Shown piece after piece: positions 59,707 to 64,000 of a stretch of 64,000 nt of DNA; the stretch's first letter is position 1; every line of letters starts with the position of its first letter. Under the pieces are notes generated by a model that was not told the DNA's origin, ran no database searches, and saw only the letters and a list, made by a program, of their open reading frames with translations. The DNA is from Halobellus inordinatus (GTDB lineage Archaea > Halobacteriota > Halobacteria > Halobacteriales > Haloferacaceae): assembly GCF_024464655.1 (NCBI RefSeq), contig NZ_JANHAV010000001.1:372001-436000 (forward strand). Reading direction: 5' to 3'. The position numbers and the translations under genes are program-made.

Positions 59707-59792
59707 CTCATAGGGATTATCGTAACTGTTCGGAGATTCTCGCCGCACCGTCCGGCGAGAAATCTACGAGGACTTACGATAGTCCCTATCAG
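59707..59792. repeat. Inverted-repeat element family A, copy 3
   Basis: An 86-bp element with termini ATAGGGATTATCGT and ACGATAGTCCCTAT and the same inner stem as copy 2. Its right end lies 14 bp before the ATG of the DUF2892-like gene, so it occupies the place of that gene's promoter. Confidence 0.85.
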
Positions 59793-59806
59793 TTCGTGGT
59801 ATCAGT

Positions 59807-60091
59807 ATGGAACAAAACGTCGGCCGAATGGATCGACGCGCACGCATCGCTGCAGGAGCGACGCTACTCGGTGCGGCCCTCACGACGCGCGGCCCGGTCC
59901 GGCGGGCGGCCGCGCTCGGAGCTGGCGGGACGATGCTCGCGACGGGTGCGACGGGGTACTGTCCGGCCTACGACGTCGCCGGCGTCGACACCCGCGAGAA
60001 CGACGCTAGCCCGGACGGATCGGGTGGGGGTCGTCCGGACGGATCGGATCACACCGACGAGGCCGTAGAGATCGACGTCGAGGCCGCCTGA
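59807..60091 (+). CDS. DUF2892/YgaP-like small membrane protein
   Basis: A 94-residue protein: MEQNVGRMDRRARIAAGATLLGAALTTRG and LGAGGTMLATGATGYCPAYDVAG match the two-helix DUF2892 pattern (NVGxxDRxxR ... TGxxGxCPxY). The C-terminal tail is Asp/Gly-rich. Related proteins are often fused to rhodanese domains, and the Cys of GYCPAY is conserved. It begins 14 bp after a mobile palindrome. Confidence 0.82.
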   Translation: MEQNVGRMDRRARIAAGATLLGAALTTRGPVRRAAALGAGGTMLATGATGYCPAYDVAGVDTRENDASPDGSGGGRPDGSDHTDEAVEIDVEAA

Positions 60092-60235
60092 GTCCCGCCC
60101 GAGTTCGGGTCTCCGAGGCGTTCCCGGATCGGCGACCAGCGCCTCGCCGAACGGTGCCCGCGCAATCGTCGCAAGACGCCGGTGGGTGGGGCCGGCCCGT
60201 TCGCCAGCCTCGCACCGCACGCGATCCCACCGAGG

Positions 60236-60250
60236 GGAACCGCTTTTACT
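60236..60250 (+). promoter_or_regulatory. Promoter of the rhomboid gene
   Basis: GGAACCGCTTTTACT places a TATA-like CTTTTACT centred 26 bp before the ATG at 60273, again predicting a leaderless mRNA. Confidence 0.5.
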
Positions 60251-60272
60251 TGCGCCGCGACTACGGTGAGTG

Positions 60273-61220
60273 ATGGCTACCTGCGACGAGTGCGGGAAGC
60301 ACGAGAACCTGCCGTACCAGTGTCGACGGTGCGGGAACACGTTCTGTGCTGAACACCGACTCCCGGAGAACCACGACTGCCCGGGCCTCAGCGACTGGAA
60401 CGACCCCTCGGGCGTCTTCGACAGCGGGTTCGACGACTCAGTCCAGAACCGCGGCAGTACGTCGCGTTCGAGTGGCTTCGCCGACCGACTGCTCGGCACT
60501 GGCGGCCCGCTCGGGTACTTCCGTGGAAATATGAGCTACGTCTTCCTCGGCGTGATGTGGATCACGTTCGCGCTGCAGTACTTCATCTTCCCCTTCCTGC
60601 TCGGCGCGTCGCCGCGGAGTTCGCTCTGGCAGGCCGCGTTCGTGCTCTCGCCCGGGCACATCGAGTACGTCTGGACGTGGCTCACCTCGATCTTCGCCCA
60701 CGGCGGCTTCACGCACATCGCCTTCAACAGCATCGCGCTGTACTTCTTCGGCCCGGTGGTCGAGCGCTATCTCTCCACGAAGCGCTTCGCCGCGCTCTTC
60801 TTCGGGGCGGGCATCATCGCCGGGCTCGCGCAGGTCTTCTCGACGCTGCTGACGGTCGGCCCCTTCGGCGCGGGCGTCGTCGGCGCGTCCGGGGCGATTA
60901 TGGGTGTGCTCGGCGTGCTCACCGTCCTGAACCCGAACCTGAAGGTGTATCTCTACTTCATCATCCCGATGCCGCTGTGGGTGCTCACGTTCGGCTTCGC
61001 CGCGTTCAGCATCGTCGCCGGCTTCGGCGCCGCCGGCAGCGGCCTCGTCGGCGGTAACGTCGCCCACCTCGCACACCTCGCCGGCCTGCTCGTCGGCCTC
61101 GCCTACGGCGTCCGCGTGAAGGACCGGGTCGGCGTCCCGAACTCCCTGCAGTTCGGTCGCGGCGGCGGCGGAATGGGCGGTGGTCCGGGCGGCCCCGGCG
61201 GTCCGGGCCGACGCCCCTGA
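60273..61220 (+). CDS. AN1-type zinc finger fused to a rhomboid protease
   Basis: A 315-residue protein. The N-terminal AN1-like finger (CDECG, YQCRRCGNTFCAEHRLPENHDCPG) is followed by a linker and a six-helix rhomboid domain. The loop HGGFTHIAFN, the nucleophile GASGAIMG and the catalytic His in NVAHLAHLAG are present. It should cleave membrane-embedded substrates. A Gly/Pro-rich tail ends the protein. The start at 60273 is the second codon of a GTG-ATG pair. It ends 4 bp before endonuclease V, so the two are an operon. Confidence 0.92.
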   Translation: MATCDECGKHENLPYQCRRCGNTFCAEHRLPENHDCPGLSDWNDPSGVFDSGFDDSVQNRGSTSRSSGFADRLLGTGGPLGYFRGNMSYVFLGVMWITFALQYFIFPFLLGASPRSSLWQAAFVLSPGHIEYVWTWLTSIFAHGGFTHIAFNSIALYFFGPVVERYLSTKRFAALFFGAGIIAGLAQVFSTLLTVGPFGAGVVGASGAIMGVLGVLTVLNPNLKVYLYFIIPMPLWVLTFGFAAFSIVAGFGAAGSGLVGGNVAHLAHLAGLLVGLAYGVRVKDRVGVPNSLQFGRGGGGMGGGPGGPGGPGRRP

Positions 61221-61224
61221 ACCG

Positions 61225-62007
61225 ATGCGGCCGGTTCGTCCCGAGTTCGTCCCCGACCCCGCGCTGACGCGCGCGGAGATGGAGTCGCTGCAACTCGACG
61301 TCGCCGCGGCGGCGATGTGGGAAGACGCGTTCGATTTCGATCCAACAGCTCTGTCGCTGCGGGCCGACCACACCCTCGATGCAGCGACCGATCCCGACGA
61401 CCGTCCGCTCGTCGCCGGGGTCGATCAGGCGTTCCTCGACGACCGCGCCGTGAGCGTCGTGGTCGTCCGCCGCGGGGAGACTGTCGTCGAGCGCGCGCAC
61501 GCCGTGACCGACCTGGAGACCCCCTACATTCCTGGACTGCTCGCCTTCCGGGAGGGTGGGCCGATTCTCGCCGCGTTCGCGGAACTGGCGTGTGAGCCCG
61601 ACCTCGTCGTCTTCGACGGCAGCGGCCGCATCCACTACCGGCAGGCGGGACTGGCGACGCACCTCGGCGTGTTGCTCGACCTCCCGAGCGTCGGCGTCGC
61701 GAAGGGCCTGCTCTGTGGCACCCCTGACGACGACGTCGACGGCCGCCCGGAGGGGTGGCGGACGCCGGTCCGGGCCGGCGCGGACGTCGAGAACGCTGCA
61801 CCCGGTGAACAGATCGGCCACGCGTTCCAGTCCCGGCAGTACGCGTCGCGGCCGATCGTCAACCCGCTGTACGTCAGTCCGGGACATCGCGTGGGCGTCG
61901 GGACCGCGACCGACCTCGTCGAGCGGCTCTGTGACGGCTACAAACTCCCCGAGCCGACCCGGCTGGCGGACGCCTACGCCGACGAGGTGAAGGCGGAGTA
62001 CGCATAA
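61225..62007 (+). CDS. nfi: Endonuclease V (deoxyinosine-specific repair nuclease)
   Basis: A 260-residue enzyme with the catalytic Asp in VAGVDQAF, PYIPGLLAFREGGP (Glu), FDGSGRIHYRQAGLATHLGV (Asp, here with HYR where most members have HPR) and PSVGVAKGLLCG. It nicks DNA beside deaminated adenine (hypoxanthine). It starts 4 bp after the rhomboid stop. The window also has an ITP-cleaning NTPase, complementary to this repair. Confidence 0.9.
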   Translation: MRPVRPEFVPDPALTRAEMESLQLDVAAAAMWEDAFDFDPTALSLRADHTLDAATDPDDRPLVAGVDQAFLDDRAVSVVVVRRGETVVERAHAVTDLETPYIPGLLAFREGGPILAAFAELACEPDLVVFDGSGRIHYRQAGLATHLGVLLDLPSVGVAKGLLCGTPDDDVDGRPEGWRTPVRAGADVENAAPGEQIGHAFQSRQYASRPIVNPLYVSPGHRVGVGTATDLVERLCDGYKLPEPTRLADAYADEVKAEYA

Positions 62008-62117
62008 CGAGTGTCGCGTCGGGTATCGCGGCGACGCCGCTGTACTCTCTCAGATCTCTCAAACACTCCTTTGATCCTCCACAAGGCCCTTTCTGCCCAC
62101 TGCCGTGTTCCCACGTG

Positions 62118-62573
62118 ATGGACCTCACACGAGCCGCCTCCGTGGTGGTCGCCGTCTTACTGCTCTCCGCCGGTTGCCTCGGCGTCCCGAACGGCGACGC
62201 TCCCTCGACCTCGACGTCGCCGACGGCGTCGACGCCGGCCAGAACGGCTCACGCGTCGGACCAGCCGGATCCGAACAAGGAGGTGCGACTGGAGAACGCC
62301 TGGAACCGGAGCGTCGAGATCCACGTGCGCGTCGTCCGCGAGACGACGAACGAGACGGTTCACGAGGCGACCTACACTCTCGAACCGGGTGCAGAACGCG
62401 ACGTCTACAACCTCTCGGCGGCTGACCCGGCGGGGATCGAACCGTTCCGCGTCGTGGCGGCCGCCCGCAACACGACAGAGAGCGTCACGATCGAGACGAG
62501 CGCGTGCTACGGGAACGCCTACGTGGAGATCACAGACGAGGGGGAACTCTATTCCTACTACGCCATCTGCTGA
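62118..62573 (+). CDS. Secreted lipoprotein of unknown function
   Basis: A 151-residue protein with a Sec/lipobox signal ending LSAGC (Cys at about 20), a Thr/Ser-rich spacer, then a small beta domain (EVRLENAWNRSVEIHVRVVRETTNETVHEATYTLEPGAERDVYNLS) with two Cys near the end (ACYGNAY, YYAIC) that may form a disulfide. The ATG at 62118 directly follows a GTG. It is exported and held by a lipid. Function unknown. Confidence 0.75.
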   Translation: MDLTRAASVVVAVLLLSAGCLGVPNGDAPSTSTSPTASTPARTAHASDQPDPNKEVRLENAWNRSVEIHVRVVRETTNETVHEATYTLEPGAERDVYNLSAADPAGIEPFRVVAAARNTTESVTIETSACYGNAYVEITDEGELYSYYAIC

Positions 62574-62635
62574 CCGCGGATCGGTGTCGGTACCGAGCGT
62601 GCGCCCAGCGCTGACGTACCAGCCCGTTCGGCGAC

Positions 62636-62651
62636 TCGAAAACACTTATTC
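62636..62651 (+). promoter_or_regulatory. thrS promoter
   Basis: CTCGAAAACACTTATT joins a BRE-like CGAAAAC to a TATA-like CACTTATT centred about 27 bp before the ATG at 62675, so a leaderless start is expected. Confidence 0.5.
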
Positions 62652-62674
62652 GTACGCTCGCACTCCCAACGCGT

Positions 62675-64000
62675 ATGAGCGAAATCGTTGTCAGCCTCCC
62701 CGACGGCTCTGAACTCTCTGTTTCGGAGGACGCGACGGTCGAGGACGTCGCCTACGAGATCGGACCCGGACTCGGCCGCGACACCGTCGCGGGCGTCGTC
62801 GACGGGGAACTCGTCGACAAGGCGGCACCCGTTCACGACGGTGCCGAGATCGTCATCGTCACCGACCAGAGCGACGAGTATCTCCGCGTGCTGCGCCACT
62901 CGGCCGCGCACGTCTTCGCCCAGGCGCTCCAGCGGCTCCACCCCGAAGCGAAACTCGCCATCGGGCCGCCGACCGACGAGGGCTTCTACTACGACGTCGC
63001 GAACGTCGACCTCGATCAGGACGACCTCGAAGCGATCGAAGACGAGATGGAGGCCATCATCGAAGAGGACCTCCCCATCGAGCGTGAACTCCGGCCGCGC
63101 GAGGAGGCACTCGACACCTACGACGACAACCCATACAAACAGGAGATTCTCCAGGACGAGGCTGCCGGCGAGGATCCCATCTCCTTCTACGTCCAGGGCG
63201 ACTTCGAGGATCTCTGTAAGGGTCCCCACGTCGAGTCCACGGGCGAGATCGGTGCAGTGACGCTTCTCAACATCTCCTCGGCGTACTGGCGTGGCGACGA
63301 GGACAACGACACGCTGACGCGCGTCTACGGGACGGCCTTCGAGTCCGAATCCGACCTCGAAGACTACCTCACCCTTCGCGAAGAGGCCCAAGAGCGCGAC
63401 CACCGAAAGCTCGGACAGGAACTCGATCTGTTCTCCATACCGGAGGTCACGGGTCCCGGCCTGCCGCTGTATCACCCCAACGGGAAGAAGATCCTCGACG
63501 AACTCGCCGACTACGCCCGCTCGCTCAACCTCGACGCCGGCTACGACCCCGTCGAGACGCCCCATCTGTTCCGGACGGAACTGTGGAAGAAGTCGGGACA
63601 CTACGACAACTACGTCGACGATATGTTCCTGATGGACGTCAACGACGAGGAATACGGCCTGAAGCCGATGAACTGCCCGGGCCACGCGACCATCTTCGAT
63701 CAGAAGTCCTGGTCCTACCGCGACCTGCCAGTTCGCTACTTCGAGGACGGCAAAGTCTACCGGAAAGAGCAGCGCGGGGAGCTCTCGGGCCTCTCGCGCG
63801 TCTGGTCGTTCACTATCGACGACGGCCACCTGTTCTGCCGCCCCGAGCAGATCGAAGGAGAGGTCAATCAGGTGATGGACGCCATCTACGAGGTGCTCGA
63901 CACCTTCGACCTCGACGCCCACGTCGCGCTCGCGACCCGCCCGGAGAAGTCCGTCGGCGGCGACGAGATCTGGGAGCAAGCGGAGTCACAGCTCCGTTCG
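62675..64000 (+). CDS. thrS: Threonyl-tRNA synthetase, 5' part (3' end outside window)
   Basis: 442 codons of a class II enzyme, open at the window end. Domains: TGS ([16 protein letters not shown]), editing domain ([29 protein letters not shown]), then the catalytic core with [20 protein letters not shown] (zinc Cys) and [18 protein letters not shown] bacterial-type N-terminal editing domain is present rather than the archaeal D-aminoacyl type. It attaches threonine to its tRNA. Confidence 0.95.
   Translation, partial: MSEIVVSLPDGSELSVSEDATVEDVAYEIGPGLGRDTVAGVVDGELVDKAAPVHDGAEIVIVTDQSDEYLRVLRHSAAHVFAQALQRLHPEAKLAIGPPTDEGFYYDVANVDLDQDDLEAIEDEMEAIIEEDLPIERELRPREEALDTYDDNPYKQEILQDEAAGEDPISFYVQGDFEDLCKGPHVESTGEIGAVTLLNISSAYWRGDEDNDTLTRVYGTAFESESDLEDYLTLREEAQERDHRKLGQELDLFSIPEVTGPGLPLYHPNGKKILDELADYARSLNLDAGYDPVETPHLFRTELWKKSGHYDNYVDDMFLMDVNDEEYGLKPMNCPGHATIFDQKSWSYRDLPVRYFEDGKVYRKEQRGELSGLSRVWSFTIDDGHLFCRPEQIEGEVNQVMDAIYEVLDTFDLDAHVALATRPEKSVGGDEIWEQAESQLRS

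Noticed and set aside
1-64000. CRISPR array, tRNA or rRNA genes
   Set aside because: No regularly spaced repeat set longer than three units and no cloverleaf-like or rRNA sequence was noticed in any gap.

Overview
The window is a 64 kb stretch of a halophilic archaeon (class Halobacteria). The evidence is high GC with C or G at nearly every third codon position, very acidic proteins, archaeal information-processing genes (two TFB paralogues, glycerol-1-phosphate dehydrogenase, NreA, Rad50), Tat-exported halocyanins, and BRE/TATA boxes about 26 bp upstream of start codons (leaderless transcripts). Genes are dense on both strands. I see no rRNA, tRNA, CRISPR array, full-length insertion sequence or prophage, so this looks like ordinary chromosome with a few small mobile-element relics.

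Layout. 1-2.7 kb: 3' part of rad50 and endonuclease III (nth). 2.7-8.4 kb: a cytochrome b/subunit IV (bc/b6f-type) respiratory cluster with a membrane-anchored halocyanin and six small membrane proteins, but no Rieske gene. 8.5-13.7 kb: an NAD-kinase-like protein, an alpha/beta hydrolase, the MeaB plus small B12-subunit pair of methylmalonyl-CoA mutase, and a GAF sensor. 13.9-20.8 kb: an S9 peptidase, a GIY-YIG-like protein, an MTH865-family protein, a second halocyanin, a glycosyltransferase, a DUF420 protein and glycerol-1-phosphate dehydrogenase. 20.9-27.2 kb: an unknown two-gene pair, a LysE exporter, a GDT1-type transporter with a DtxR/MntR regulator, a threonine-synthase-like protein without the PLP lysine, an FAD oxidoreductase and a phosphoesterase.

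27.4-37.7 kb: a winged-helix regulator, a J-domain membrane protein, then a central-metabolism block (ppsA, mfnA, a DedA-like protein, metG, pyk). 37.8-46.1 kb: a surface protein translationally coupled to a nuclease-fold membrane protein, the NfeD/stomatin pair, two winged-helix proteins and a GT2-flippase fusion. 46.1-58.5 kb: an NTPase, a BtuF-like protein, a complete TFB, archaeal-type 3-dehydroquinate synthase, an acetyltransferase, a radical SAM protein, a TRAM protein, nreA, a TFB without zinc-ribbon cysteines, rnhA with its partner, and a PadR-family regulator. 58.8-64 kb: ppa, small proteins, an AN1-rhomboid, endonuclease V, a lipoprotein and the 5' part of thrS.

Most notable signals: near absence of the tetranucleotide CATG (three seen by eye in 64 kb), with NNT rather than NNC codons before internal Met; three copies of an approximately 85-bp inverted-repeat element whose end supplies the stop codon of two host genes; a second inverted-repeat family in two convergent gaps; and several paralogues that have lost family-defining residues (threonine synthase, NAD kinase, TFB, the pyruvate kinase swivel domain).
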